Shown: positions 10,015-21,160, counted from the stretch's first letter. The stretch: 64,000 nt of DNA from Scalesia atractyloides (GCA_947069175.1 CAMTDV010000030.1:94483916-94547915); one strand, 5' to 3'. Numbers and translations are program-made. The notes: generated by a model not told the origin, from the letters alone.

Positions 10015-10430
10015 ATTCTAAAATTATAAGAGAAAGCCCAAAACTGGATATATTAAAGTACTTGTCTTGGCCCCATACAAAAGGCAGGCCCAAGTTAGAC
10101 AGCGATTAGTATATGGGCTTCAGCATCTGAATCTGCCGAATTTGGGCCTTCACCAAATCATAGCCATCTAGGGTTTTATGTTATGTACATCGTCTCTCTA
10201 TATAAGCTAATGATGTATCCGTCTAGCCTATGTGCATCTTCCAGGTTAGAACTGTAATCAATGATTATTTTCTTTTTGTAATTGGTGGAATTAAGGTTGC
10301 AGATGATGAAGAAACTTGATAATATTTGGGCTGATTTAAACCATGAGGCTCCAAAATCGAGCTTTTTAAAACTGATGCTTCCTCTTTTCCCCATTTATCA
10401 TCAATAGTAACTTCTTGGGTCAAACATTTT
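10015..10430 (+). pseudogene. Duplicated 5' end of an unidentified gene, copy A
   Basis: Contains several GGCCCA/TGGGCC site-II-type words (10072-10148) and TAGGGTTTTATG (10172), a telo-box-like motif; such pairs mark promoters of ribosomal and other housekeeping plant genes. Downstream, a T-rich tract and GGTTGCAG precede ATGATGAAGAAACTTGAT (10301), opening a frame of 35 codons that stops at 10408. The same order of elements recurs at 11130-11480. The protein is not recognised and the rest of the gene is missing. Confidence 0.45.
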
Positions 10431-11129
10431 TTTTTCAGGGTGAACCGGAACCGGTTTTTTACACCCCTGTCAACAACTCATCATACATTATTGCGTTTAC
10501 GTGCGGTGATTTTCATAATCAATATTTTCATTGGCATTAAAAAAAACTTTTAACTTGTTATAAAAAAAAAAAAAAAGTACTACAAATATTAAAATTTACT
10601 TCTTTGACACTATAGGTTTTTACAATACCATTTCAAGGATTATGCATATAGGGGATGAATCATAAAAAAACTAATTTAAAGCAGAACCAAAAATCTAACT
10701 AAAAAGGTCTAAAAACCAAACCATTTTTTTTTCTTTTCTTTTTTAATTTCTTTTACTAAAAATCGCTACAAATAACTTTAGGCATATAATGCACATGTGC
10801 AGCATACATATAATACATGTGCAGTACAAGTTTTTTTTTTTTGAAAAATGATTTTTATATATAAAAAGTAAACATTGTAAAAAAATTGGCATGTTTTTAT
10901 GCTTTTTTAGTTAGATTTTTTTAGTTTTCTTATTTATATATGTAGTTTTCTAATGATTCTCTCCTTATATAATGTTCCATCCGCATTATTAGTGTAAGCA
11001 AATAAACCCCAAAAACCGAACCATAACTGAAAAACAAAATCTAATGAGAAAGCATATGATTGAATGTGGTGTTTGCGTTTTAGATTTCACTTACCGAAAA
11101 CAAAAATTAAAAAAAAACAGCCCATAAGT
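10431..11129. other. AT-rich interval
   Basis: No gene seen. Only a scrap of hAT-like sequence (GAACCGGTTTTTTACACCCC near 10445-10470) and homopolymer A/T tracts. Confidence 0.5.
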
Positions 11130-11490
11130 TACAACAGTGGATCATAAAGTTATAACAGAAAGCCCAAAACTAAGTATACTAAACTAAAATACTTATCACA
11201 GGCCCACACAAAATTTTGGGCCAAGTTACACAACAATTAATGTATGGGCTCTCAGCATTTTTAAAACTGAATTTGGGCCTTCACCGAATTCAAACCGAAA
11301 TTTTAGGGTTTTATGCGATAGTCTATATTCTTTTTTCTAGTTTTTTTAATTGGTGGAGTTATTGCAGATGATTTCTTTTTCTATTTTTTTAATTGTTGGA
11401 GTTAAGGTTGCAGATGATGAAAAAACTTGATTATTTTTGTGCTGAATTTAACCAGGATGAGCTAAAACGATGTTTTTAACTATGTTCTTC
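11130..11490 (+). pseudogene. Duplicated 5' end of an unidentified gene, copy B
   Basis: Diverged repeat of 10015-10430: AGAAAGCCCAAAACT, GGCCCA, TATGGGCT, AATTTGGGCCTTCACC and TAGGGTTTTATG in the same order, followed by GGAGTTAAGGTTGCAG and ATGATGAAAAAACTTGAT at 11415. The frame stops after about 20 codons. Both copies end where the next exon would be expected. Confidence 0.45.
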
Positions 11491-12399
11491 TTACCCTTAA
11501 TTTATTAAATATTCTTATCATATTTTTGAGTTTTTTTTTTTTCTATAAAACTTTTCTGGATTTCTTTTGTTTATTTTGTTTTACAGCATGTTGATGTGAT
11601 TTCTTAAATTTACTTATCTGTGAATACATATTGTTTAAAGGTTGATATTATTATATATAACAACTAGATTGTTACCATAGTTCGCTCGTGACTATGCCTT
11701 AGTTGTTTATAGTGGCAGCATGTTATGTGGTACGTTAGCCGTATGACAATGCGTTTTTTTACTTATCTATTGTGGTTACAAAAGAAATGGAGTCAAACCG
11801 GAGTTGGTTTGATTAGTGACGGTTTCACCTAACCACTACACCACCTTTACCTTTGCAATAAGACTTAGCGACGTCGAAACCTACAATAACTCGAATTTGT
11901 TTGACCAGACTTGTTTCAGAAAAAAAAAATTATGTTGAAACATTAATTTATATCAACACATACATAAAAATGTCAAAATATAGACTAATTGAAACATATA
12001 TGAAAATAAGCATGAGAACGCATCATATCTGACCCGACTCATTTTCAAACAAAAATTACATAGAAATATGAATTTATGTCGACACTTACATAAAAATAAC
12101 AATGTAAGAAAATAGCTTTTTAACTTTAACCTAAAAAATGTACATGCGTGAGGTAAAATTGAAAAGTTAGAGCCCAGAGGGATAAAAATGATTCTATAAA
12201 TTTTCTAAAATTAAGGATTATATATGTCAATTTAGAAAGTTGAATGTAACTTTGTTTGTCTTTTGCATCGACCATTAAATTTAAGATATAGGGTACTTAT
12301 TAAATATAACATTATTATTAGTATTGTTACTGTATATAATATTATTGTATATAATAATTATTATTATTGTATATAATATTATTGTATATAATAATTATC
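11491..12399. other. AT-rich interval
   Basis: No gene seen. Tandem TATATAATATTATTG words at 12320-12395 are the only structure noticed. Confidence 0.5.
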
Positions 12400-12415
12400 A
12401 ACATTTATGAATAGT

Positions 12416-12527
12416 CTCTTGTGGTGGTAGAGACTTTGTGCCTTTTAGAGAGAAATCATTGTTCAGTTCCTGGCATTGGATAAATTTGGTGTAATCTAAG
12501 ATTAGCATAGCCTTTGTCGCTAAAAAA
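12416..12527 (+). mobile_element. Short SINE-like insertion
   Basis: Flanked by AACATTTATGAATAGT (12400-12415) and AACATTTGCGAATAGT (12528-12543), a 16-bp duplication with two mismatches. The body has TGGTGGTAGAGAC (A-box-like), TTGTTCAGTTCCTGG (B-box-like) and a terminal A run, and is only about 112 bp. Confidence 0.6.
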
Positions 12528-12543
12528 AACATTTGCGAATAGT

Positions 12544-13329
12544 GACTTTGACTTTTTTTTTCTTTTTTTTTTTAAATTTTAAATTTTTATTTTCAATTAC
12601 ACACCTTATAGGATAAGTAACATTCGTTTTTAACCCTATAGTTTATAACAATTGCCAACTTGCGTGAACACTATCTTTGACTTTTTTAAGTGTTTGTATT
12701 ACACACTTTATGTTATAAATAATATACGTTTTATCCCTATAGTTTTGTTTTTTTCTTATAACTTCCTTTCGTTTTTTTTATAAAGACTAAATACATGGTT
12801 GCGTTAAATTTTTTTCTTCACTTCAATTTTAAAATGTTTATATTATTAGTAGAGTCGTTTACAACTTTTCATTGATAGTTATATATTAGAGAAATAATTT
12901 GGATCTCTTTTAGTTGCTTTATCGAGTGTCGCGACTGTACAACATCGTAACGAAACGAACAAACACCAACCTAATCCTCGCCGTGTAGCATGAGAGAATT
13001 TTACTAGTTATATATATATATATATTTTTTAATACAAACTCTTGATGAATCGTATCTTAAGATATAATATTTTATTTAAACTAAATGTTTTTAATTCTTG
13101 AAAAGTATATTAAACTAAATATTATTATATTATACATATGATTCAAAAGTCATAATGAACAATGATTGTTTATTTATTTTTAAATTAAATTCTATTTTTC
13201 AAGTATTTATTTGTTTGTAATAACATTTTGTTTATTTATATATTTTTAAATTTTAAATTTGTATTCGTTAACTTTTTTAGAAAAATTAAATCCGCACTAT
13301 GTTTTGTTTAACAATACTATATAAGTGTT
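12544..13329. other. AT-rich interval
   Basis: No gene seen. GTAGCATGAGAGAATTTTACTAGT near 12988-13010 could be a Helitron-like end (CTAGT before T) but the hairpin is poor. Confidence 0.4.
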
Positions 13330-14118
13330 CATTGAAAATGGATACCATTTCGCTTTCATACCAAACCAAACCAAACCGAAGATGAGTGGTAAGTTATTAT
13401 TTTGAGATATTGATTGTTTTTTAGAATATTTTATTCATTTTTATTTTGATATTTTTTAATAATTGTGTTTTATGTTTATTCATTTTCAACATTACGATAA
13501 AATTTTATTGAAAACCGACATTGTGCCGCTAACATACCAAACTGAACCGAAACGACTGAACAACATCTGTATCGGTACTGGTATTTATTTTTATTATTTT
13601 TACATCAGATAAATAAACTAAATAAACTGGCACCATATCGTTTTCATATCCTAATGAACCAAATGGGACATCGGTACCGGTATCTATACTCATTTTTATG
13701 GTTTATTGCTACCATAGTGAATTGAGGCGAAACTGAACGAACAAAATTGAATTCGGTACCGGTATTTATTTTTAATGTTTTTGCTTTCGATAAACTGACA
13801 CAGTATCGCTATCATAACTTACTGATCAACATCGGTACCAGGACCTGTATTCATTTTTATGGTTTTCGGTTTCGATAATTTTTCATTTATACAATTATGT
13901 ATGTGACCATAAATGAATATTGGTACCAGTTTGTGATGATATGAGCCAATCGATACCATTTGAACAACCTCAGGTGCCTTCGTGTTTGGTCGATATAAAA
14001 CACGTATTTATTTCTATACTGAGTGAATTTATCATACTGGTACTGTAATAAACCGAATCGATACAAATCTAATGTTTACGATAATGTATCGTCGCAACAC
14101 GCGGTCAAATAACCTAGT
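13330..14118. repeat. Diverged long-period repeats with Helitron-like end
   Basis: Words such as CATCGGTACCGGTAT, TTCATTTTTATGGTTTT and GATAAACTGACACCATATCG recur about every 110-170 bp in degenerate form. The block closes with GTCGCAACACGCGGTCAAATAACCTAGT at about 14090-14118, resembling a Helitron 3' end (short GC-rich dyad then CTAGT), although the stem is degraded. Confidence 0.45.
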
Positions 14119-14149
14119 TACATATAAATTGAGGTTACCAATCATCTTA

Positions 14150-14483
14150 TTTAAGCTTCATTGTTTAACCACACAAGTTTTTGTAATAAAAATTTACAGA
14201 AATAAGTGACCCTTTATAAACGGAAGGGCGGGTACCCGTGCGCAGCGTCACATAATACGTGGGCCCCAGTATAGGTAAGATACCAGATTTTAACCAACAC
14301 TCTCTATTTGTATACATCTATTAAACTTTCAATTTCAATCTTATCTATCTAATTAATATATATCACATAGCCTCCACCTCCACTTACTCTCTCTCTCTAG
14401 ATCCCACCCATGCTTTATTTCCGTCCTGGTTGATTCTAATTCGACATTAGAAGTATATTGATTTCCCCTCAATAACCGAACAA
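14150..14483 (+). promoter_or_regulatory. Promoter/5'UTR region of the ABA receptor gene
   Basis: TACGTGGG at 14257-14264 contains the ACGTG core of G-box/ABRE elements, about 220 bp before the start codon. TATTAATATATATCAC (14350) and a CTCTCTCTCTCT tract (14387-14398) lie in the probable leader. The assignment rests on position only. Confidence 0.4.
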
Positions 14484-15083
14484 ATGGAAACAACCCATCA
14501 CCTTCACCCTCCACCAGGCGTGACCGAACAAGAGTTCGACACATTAAAGAGTTCCATAAAAGAATTCCACACCTACACCCACACACCCGCCCAATGTTCA
14601 TCTCTACTCGCGCAACACATACATACCTCATCCGACATCGTCTGGTCAATAATCCGCCAATTTGACAAGCCACAAGTCTACAAGCACTTCATCAAGAGCT
14701 GCAGCGTGAAAGAAGGCTCTATAATAGCTGAAGGATGCACGCGTGATGTTATCGTCATATCTGGGCTCCCTGCAGCCACTAGCACGGAGCGGTTAGACCG
14801 GCTGGACGATGAGAACCACGCGATGGCGTTTTCGATCATTGGTGGTGAACATAGGTTGAGAAATTACCGTGCTGTCACCACAGTGCACGAAATCAAGCCC
14901 GATGAAACGATTGTTTTGGAATCGTATATGGTGGATGTGCCCGAGGGGAACTCGGAGGAAGACACTCGGTTTTTTGCGGATACAGTTGTACGGTTGAACC
15001 TGCAGAAGTTGGCAAATGTGACCGAGGCGATTGCCCGCGGTGCGGAGACTGCTGCTGCGGCTGAGTCGCGTAGGATCAGGTGA
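14484..15083 (+). CDS. PYR/PYL/RCAR abscisic acid receptor (PYL4-like)
   Basis: A 199-residue intronless START/Bet v 1-fold protein. ABA receptors bind the hormone in cytosol and nucleus and then inhibit clade A PP2C phosphatases, releasing SnRK2 kinases. Visible hallmarks: the ligand lysine in YKHFI (residue 67), the GCTRDVIVISGLPA block with the gate loop SGLPA (93-97), the latch HRL in GGEHRLRNY (123-125), VDVPEGNSEEDTR and the C-terminal helix ADTVVRLNLQKL. All key residues are present and length is normal. Lack of introns and the His/Pro-rich N-terminus fit the PYL4-6 subgroup; the exact paralogue cannot be fixed. The C-terminal Ala/Glu/Arg tail (185-199) is longer than usual. The ATG at 14484 is the first in frame. 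An LTR retrotransposon begins 205 bp after the stop. Confidence 0.95.
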   Translation: METTHHLHPPPGVTEQEFDTLKSSIKEFHTYTHTPAQCSSLLAQHIHTSSDIVWSIIRQFDKPQVYKHFIKSCSVKEGSIIAEGCTRDVIVISGLPAATSTERLDRLDDENHAMAFSIIGGEHRLRNYRAVTTVHEIKPDETIVLESYMVDVPEGNSEEDTRFFADTVVRLNLQKLANVTEAIARGAETAAAAESRRIR

Positions 15084-15287
15084 TATCAGGTGAAGGTGAT
15101 ATCGGGTGATGTTGTTTTGTACTTTCTAATTTTTTATTTTAAGAAAAAAATTAAAGGCAAAAATGTTTGATATTTTCATTTATTTCTATATTTAAGACAT
15201 TATTGAATTTTTGAATTGACTTTACATTATTGATTTATTGTTGATTTCGTGTTGGTTAGGTTGTGATAATCAATGTATGTTGCGTAT
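15084..15287 (+). other. 3' flank of the ABA receptor gene
   Basis: AT-rich probable 3'UTR and terminator up to the LTR insertion; no polyadenylation signal stands out beyond A-rich stretches near 15145. Confidence 0.4.
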
Positions 15288-15829
15288 TGTCACGCTCCGC
15301 CTAAAATTCAGCTAGACCTTATTTCCGGAGCTTTCCACGCCACTCAAGAAGCACCTTGGGCTGCTGGAAGTTTTCGGGAAATGCTACAACATTCGGGACC
15401 AATAAACCAACTTATAAAGCATCGGAACCTTCTAGAATAGGCTGGAAATTCTGCCCAAAAAGATCCAGCAAAGATGGCTCTAGATCTACCTTGAACTATC
15501 ATGAAAATATCAAAGATATTTATATAAGAAATATCTAAGATTTTTGTAAGGAATGATCTAGATATGGAACTATCTAGATTATGTCCAACTAGTATAAATA
15601 GGCAAGTGTGGCCTCATTTGAAGGCACCCAACTTATGTAATCACTCTCACTTGTAATACTTGTTTAATTAATATAAACACCATCTTTGTTGTAGTATTGC
15701 ACTACAAAACCATACTTGTGACTCTCACAAAAGACTTTCGCTGTGTAAACACAACCCAACACATTTAAAAGACTTAACTTAGATATAGTTTAAGTGCCGC
15801 ACGAGAGTTCATAAATTAACTCCGTGACA
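15288..15829 (+). repeat. LTR1 (diverged)
   Basis: Begins TGTCACGCTCCGCC and ends CTCCGTGACA. A TATA box TATAAATA lies at 15593-15600. It lacks CGCT after AATTCAGCT and differs from LTR2/LTR3 along its whole length, for example GTGGCCTC versus GTGACCTC and TTAATTAATAT versus TCAAGTAATAT. Confidence 0.9.
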
Positions 15830-15831
15830 AG

Positions 15832-15843
15832 TGGTATCAGAGC
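15832..15843 (+). other. Primer-binding site, internal copy 1
   Basis: TGGTATCAGAGC, complementary to the 3' end of initiator tRNA-Met, two bases after LTR1. Confidence 0.9.
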
Positions 15844-15855
15844 AACGTTCGATCC

Positions 15856-17060
15856 ATGGCTGAAGTAGAAAAGACGCAACACACATCGGGTGCCGGAGAC
15901 GAAATGCGTGGACGTGACGACACTCGAAAAGGTGGAAGGAAGACCCGAGAGATGTCCAAAGACTTGGTGGCAAGTCTGGACAAACGAATTGAAGATGTTG
16001 AAACGTCGATGGGTGAATACAACAGCAATGCTGATGCTTTAAGGGCTAAATTTGACACCTTCAAAGAACACGTCACTGAGTCACTACAACAATTAGAACC
16101 TTTGAGTAGTGATCTCGACGAGACGAAGGATGCCTTCAAAGCCACTATCACTATATTGCGGAATGAAATGAAGGAGATGTTTATGAACGAGTTGGGTCAA
16201 CTAAAAGCTAATGTAGAGAAAGAACTTGCAGCTGCCATGATAGCTTCAAACAGTTGCAAATGGATTTCAATATCCTCAAGCAAGCTGTTGCAAACGGAGC
16301 CGGCGGTACAAGCAACCTTGTTCCCACGAAAGTCAAAGTCCCGCAACCAACTCCATTCACTGGAAAGTGAGAAGCCCGTACGGTGGATGACTTCCTTTGG
16401 GAAATTCAACAGTACTTTGAAGGCGTAGACATCACGGATGATGCCAAGAAGATCAAAACCGCGCAACTTTACTTAAAAGACACAACTGCACTATGGTGGC
16501 GACGAAAACAAAAAGAGATCGAGCAAGGTACGTGCTTCATCACTACTTGGGCTGATTTCACTAAAGAAATCAAAAGACAATTTTATCCGGAAAATGCTGA
16601 GTACGAAGCTAGAATTCGACTTAGTAATCTCAAACAACGGGGCACTATCAAAGATTACATAAGTGAATTTACAACACTTATGCTTAAAATTCCGGATATT
16701 TCGCCCAAAGAATCGCTCGCGTACTTTATCGATGGCTTACAATATTGGGCGAAAAATGAAGTCGAACGTCGTAATGTTCAAGACTTATCATCAGCCATCA
16801 TTGCCGCTGAATATTTACACGATCGTACTGAAACACGATCAAAGTCCACCCAAGTGGAAACAAACAATGCAAAAAGTGGGGGAGCCAGACCCATCAACCA
16901 ATTCCGGAAAGAAGATACCCGGAAACCATTCCAACTGGCCAACGAACCTTACAAGGGCTGTTTGATATGCGATGGGCCACATAACCACGTTTTTGCCCAA
17001 AGAAAAATAGCCTTAATGCAATGGAAAAGGCTAACAAAGAACCTGCCGAACCCGAGGAGG
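15856..17060 (+). pseudogene. gag of internal copy 1, three lesions
   Basis: Retrotransposon gag in pieces. Residues 1-130 from ATG 15856 are charged and helical (coiled-coil-like). The capsid part lies in a second frame: WWRRKQKEIEQG, ADFTKEIKRQFYPENAEYEA, then SLAYFIDGLQYWAKNE. A CCHC knuckle starts CLICDGPHNH near 16960. By comparing frames I place one single-base shift near 16243-16252, an in-frame TGA at 16368-16370 and another shift near 16990-16994 in a T run, which removes the last knuckle cysteine from the frame. As it stands no complete Gag can be made. All three lesions recur at +2391. Confidence 0.85.
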
Positions 17061-17640
17061 CTCACCTAGGGTCAATACAATTACAAGTCCTCAATGCCTT
17101 AACCGCATATGATGGAAAACGCTTAAGGATGGCGGAATGTGAACAAACCAAAGCCTGCCCGCAAACGACAACAAACAATAATGCAAAGGAAGAACCTAAA
17201 GGACTTCGATTCGTGCATATCGAAATAAATGGCCAACCCGGTAAAGCACTTGTCGATACAGGCGCAAGCAACAACTTCATCACCCGAGAAGAGGCTACGA
17301 GACTCGGTCTACCGATCACATTCCGAAAAGGATGGATCAAAGGGGCCAATGGAGATCCCGAGCCGATACGAGGACACTCATGGAACGTCAAGACAAGTAT
17401 CGGGACATGGTCAGGAAGGATAGACTTCACCATAGTACCCCTAGACGACTACGATATCGTCCTTGGGATGGATTTCTTCCGTCAAACCAAAGCCGTCATA
17501 GTACCATTTACAAACACCCTGTACCTGGTCAAAAAGAAACAAGTATACACCGCCGATCTAGAGACCAAAGTAGTACATCAAGGAAAAACCATATCCGCTC
17601 TCCAACTCACAAGTAAACGACCAACAATTTCCAAGAATCA
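17021..17640 (+). pseudogene. Aspartic protease of internal copy 1
   Basis: The frame from 17021 carries ALVDTGASNNFITREEATRL, with the DTG active site at about 17253-17261, and IVPLDDYDIVLGMDFF, the typical second strand of pepsin-like retroelement proteases. The open frame runs on past the polypurine tract into LTR2 and stops at 17884, so its tail is not protease. No reverse transcriptase follows. Confidence 0.85.
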
Positions 17641-17660
17641 CAACGAGGACATTGCGAATT

Positions 17661-17674
17661 TAGGTAGGGGAGGA
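17661..17674 (+). other. Polypurine tract, copy 1
   Basis: TAGGTAGGGGAGGA directly before the TG of LTR2; the place and composition of a plus-strand primer. The same tract lies at 20052-20065 before LTR3. Confidence 0.85.
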
Positions 17675-18220
17675 TGTCACGCTCCGCCTAAAATTCAGCT
17701 CGCTAGACCTTATTTCCGAAACTTTCCGGGCCACTCAAGAAGCACCTTGGGCTGCTGGAAGTTTCGAAAAATGCTACAACATTCGGGACCAATAAACCAA
17801 CTTACAAGGCATCGGAACCTTCTAGAATGGGCTGGAAATTCTGCCCAAAAAGATCTAGCAAAGAAGACTCTAGATCTACCTTGAACTATCATGAAAATAT
17901 CAAAGATATTTATATAAGAAATATCTAAGATCTTTGTAAGGAATGATCTAGATATAGAACTATCTAGATCATGTCCAACTAGTATAAATAGGCAAGTGTG
18001 ACCTCATTTGAAGGCACCCAACTTTATGTAATCACTCTCACTTGTAATACTTGTTCAAGTAATATAAACACCATCTTTGTTGTAGTATTGCACTACAAAA
18101 CCATACTTGTGACTCTCACAAAAGACTTCCGCTGTGTGAACACAACCCAACACATTTAAAAGGCTTAACTTAGATATAGTCTAAGTGCCGCACGAGAGTT
18201 CATAAATTAACTCCGTGACA
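17675..18220 (+). repeat. LTR2 (middle)
   Basis: 546 bp, same sequence as LTR3 as far as I compared. A PBS follows at 18223-18234. Confidence 0.9.
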
Positions 18221-18246
18221 AGTGGTATCAGAGCAACGTTCGATCC

Positions 18247-19451
18247 ATGGCTGAAGTAGAAAAGACGCAACACACATCGGGTGCCGGAGACGAAATGCGT
18301 GGACGTGACGACACTCGAAAAGGTGGAAGGAAGACCCGAGAGATGTCCAAAGACTTGGTGGCAAGTCTGGACAAACGAATTGAAGATGTTGAAACGTCGA
18401 TGGGTGAATACAACAGCAATGCTGATGCTTTAAGGGCTAAATTTGACACCTTCAAAGAACACGTCACTGAGTCACTACAACAATTAGAACCTTTGAGTAG
18501 TGATCTCGACGAGACGAAGGATGCCTTCAAAGCCACTATCACTATATTGCGGAATGAAATGAAGGAGATGTTTATGAACGAGTTGGGTCAACTAAAAGCT
18601 AATGTAGAGAAAGAACTTGCAGCTGCCATGATAGCTTCAAACAGTTGCAAATGGATTTCAATATCCTCAAGCAAGCTGTTGCAAACGGAGCCGGCGGTAC
18701 AAGCAACCTTGTTCCCACGAAAGTCAAAGTCCCGCAACCAACTCCATTCACTGGAAAGTGAGAAGCCCGTACGGTGGATGACTTCCTTTGGGAAATTCAA
18801 CAGTACTTTGAAGGCGTAGACATCACGGATGATGCCAAGAAGATCAAAACCGCGCAACTTTACTTAAAAGACACAACTGCACTATGGTGGCGACGAAAAC
18901 AAAAAGAGATCGAGCAAGGTACGTGCTTCATCACTACTTGGGCTGATTTCACTAAAGAAATCAAAAGACAATTTTATCCGGAAAATGCTGAGTACGAAGC
19001 TAGAATTCGACTTAGTAATCTCAAACAACGGGGCACTATCAAAGATTACATAAGTGAATTTACAACACTTATGCTTAAAATTCCGGATATTTCGCCCAAA
19101 GAATCGCTCGCGTACTTTATCGATGGCTTACAATATTGGGCGAAAAATGAAGTCGAACGTCGTAATGTTCAAGACTTATCATCAGCCATCATTGCCGCTG
19201 AATATTTACACGATCGTACTGAAACACGATCAAAGTCCACCCAAGTGGAAACAAACAATGCAAAAAGTGGGGGAGCCAGACCCATCAACCAATTCCGGAA
19301 AGAAGATACCCGGAAACCATTCCAACTGGCCAACGAACCTTACAAGGGCTGTTTGATATGCGATGGGCCACATAACCACGTTTTTGCCCAAAGAAAAATA
19401 GCCTTAATGCAATGGAAAAGGCTAACAAAGAACCTGCCGAACCCGAGGAGG
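18247..19451 (+). pseudogene. gag of internal copy 2, same three lesions
   Basis: Identical in every translated segment to copy 1, including the TGA at 18759-18761 and frame changes near 18634-18643 and 19381-19385. Shared disabling lesions show that this copy arose by duplication of an already defective element, not by an independent insertion. Confidence 0.85.
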
Positions 19452-20031
19452 CTCACCTAGGGTCAATACAATTACAAGTCCTCAATGCCTTAACCGCATA
19501 TGATGGAAAACGCTTAAGGATGGCGGAATGTGAACAAACCAAAGCCTGCCCGCAAACGACAACAAACAATAATGCAAAGGAAGAACCTAAAGGACTTCGA
19601 TTCGTGCATATCGAAATAAATGGCCAACCCGGTAAAGCACTTGTCGATACAGGCGCAAGCAACAACTTCATCACCCGAGAAGAGGCTACGAGACTCGGTC
19701 TACCGATCACATTCCGAAAAGGATGGATCAAAGGGGCCAATGGAGATCCCGAGCCGATACGAGGACACTCATGGAACGTCAAGACAAGTATCGGGACATG
19801 GTCAGGAAGGATAGACTTCACCATAGTACCCCTAGACGACTACGATATCGTCCTTGGGATGGATTTCTTCCGTCAAACCAAAGCCGTCATAGTACCATTT
19901 ACAAACACCCTGTACCTGGTCAAAAAGAAACAAGTATACACCGCCGATCTAGAGACCAAAGTAGTACATCAAGGAAAAACCATATCCGCTCTCCAACTCA
20001 CAAGTAAACGACCAACAATTTCCAAGAATCA
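19412..20031 (+). pseudogene. Aspartic protease of internal copy 2
   Basis: Same protein as the copy at 17021-17640 (DTGAS, IVLGMDFF) with no difference seen; followed by the polypurine tract and LTR3. Confidence 0.85.
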
Positions 20032-20065
20032 CAACGAGGACATTGCGAATTTAGGTAGGGGAGGA

Positions 20066-20611
20066 TGTCACGCTCCGCCTAAAATTCAGCTCGCTAGACC
20101 TTATTTCCGAAACTTTCCGGGCCACTCAAGAAGCACCTTGGGCTGCTGGAAGTTTCGAAAAATGCTACAACATTCGGGACCAATAAACCAACTTACAAGG
20201 CATCGGAACCTTCTAGAATGGGCTGGAAATTCTGCCCAAAAAGATCTAGCAAAGAAGACTCTAGATCTACCTTGAACTATCATGAAAATATCAAAGATAT
20301 TTATATAAGAAATATCTAAGATCTTTGTAAGGAATGATCTAGATATAGAACTATCTAGATCATGTCCAACTAGTATAAATAGGCAAGTGTGACCTCATTT
20401 GAAGGCACCCAACTTTATGTAATCACTCTCACTTGTAATACTTGTTCAAGTAATATAAACACCATCTTTGTTGTAGTATTGCACTACAAAACCATACTTG
20501 TGACTCTCACAAAAGACTTCCGCTGTGTGAACACAACCCAACACATTTAAAAGGCTTAACTTAGATATAGTCTAAGTGCCGCACGAGAGTTCATAAATTA
20601 ACTCCGTGACA
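20066..20611 (+). repeat. LTR3
   Basis: 546 bp from TGTCACGCTCCGCC to CTCCGTGACA. Not followed by a PBS; host sequence GTATGCTATC resumes. Confidence 0.9.
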
Positions 20612-20632
20612 GTATGCTATCTTGTTAGTTTT

Positions 20633-20904
20633 TTTTTTAACGGCCAACAGAATCATTCCTGATCATTCTCGGGGCACCCACTGGACCAAATGGAGTACTC
20701 CGAGAGTAACCCGAGTCCACCACCAATTCCGGGGAAAACCCGGTAACCCACCTGCTCGTAGGTACGACGGTGAAATTACTAGTAAAACCCGTTTGGCTCA
20801 ATGATCGAAACCAAGTTTCCCTGGGTCTCCTATCATTGCGTACCAATGCCTCACTCTGCACTGCACAAAGTGAGAGTTGAACTTGCATCTCCCATGAGAA
20901 ATGT
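20633..20904 (-). mobile_element. SINE, GCCGTT-A-tail family, member 1
   Basis: A 15-bp duplication TATCTTGTTAGTTTT lies at 20618-20632 and 20905-20919. On the minus strand the head has a B-box-like AAGTTCAACTCTCAC and the body ends GGCCGTTAAAAA. The A box is not visible, suggesting a shortened head. It inserted just outside LTR3. Confidence 0.75.
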
Positions 20905-21160
20905 TATCTTGTTAGTTTTAAGTAGTGAAAGTTTAGATGATGGTGTGTTTATTTAAAACGGTTAGATAGTGAAAATCATAAAAACGAATATCATTACTTG
21001 TTATGGTTTGTTAGGGTATGATGCTAATGCTGGATGTGAGATATCCAAGTTACAACTAATTTAATATTACTAAGAAAGTTCGATCTAAAAGTTACAATTT
21101 GGGCAACGAAAAAAACATATTTTTTATTAGATAAATATATTTAGGTTTTTATTTAATTAA

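Larger units (their letters stand above)
15288..20611 (+). mobile_element. Tandem gag-pro LTR retrotransposon (LTR-int-LTR-int-LTR)
   Basis: Three LTRs (15288-15829, 17675-18220, 20066-20611) enclose two 1845-bp internal regions (15830-17674 and 18221-20065), an exact 2391-bp tandem period. The flanks share GTAT (15284-15287 and 20612-20615), a likely short target duplication around the whole array. Each internal region has a PBS, gag and protease but no reverse transcriptase or integrase, so the element is non-autonomous. I saw no difference between the two internal copies or between LTR2 and LTR3, whereas LTR1 differs at many positions and is 542 rather than 546 bp. Confidence 0.9.

Noticed and set aside
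14353..14673. Minus-strand ORF of 106 codons
   Set aside because: Shadow of the ABA receptor gene and its promoter; no family features.
15837..16151. Minus-strand ORFs over gag (also at 17062 and the +2391 copies)
   Set aside because: Antisense shadows of gag and protease.
16383..16428. Programmed -1 frameshift between gag ORFs
   Set aside because: The overlaps have no canonical slippery heptamer, and frame comparison instead places a stop and single-base shifts in what was one gag frame.
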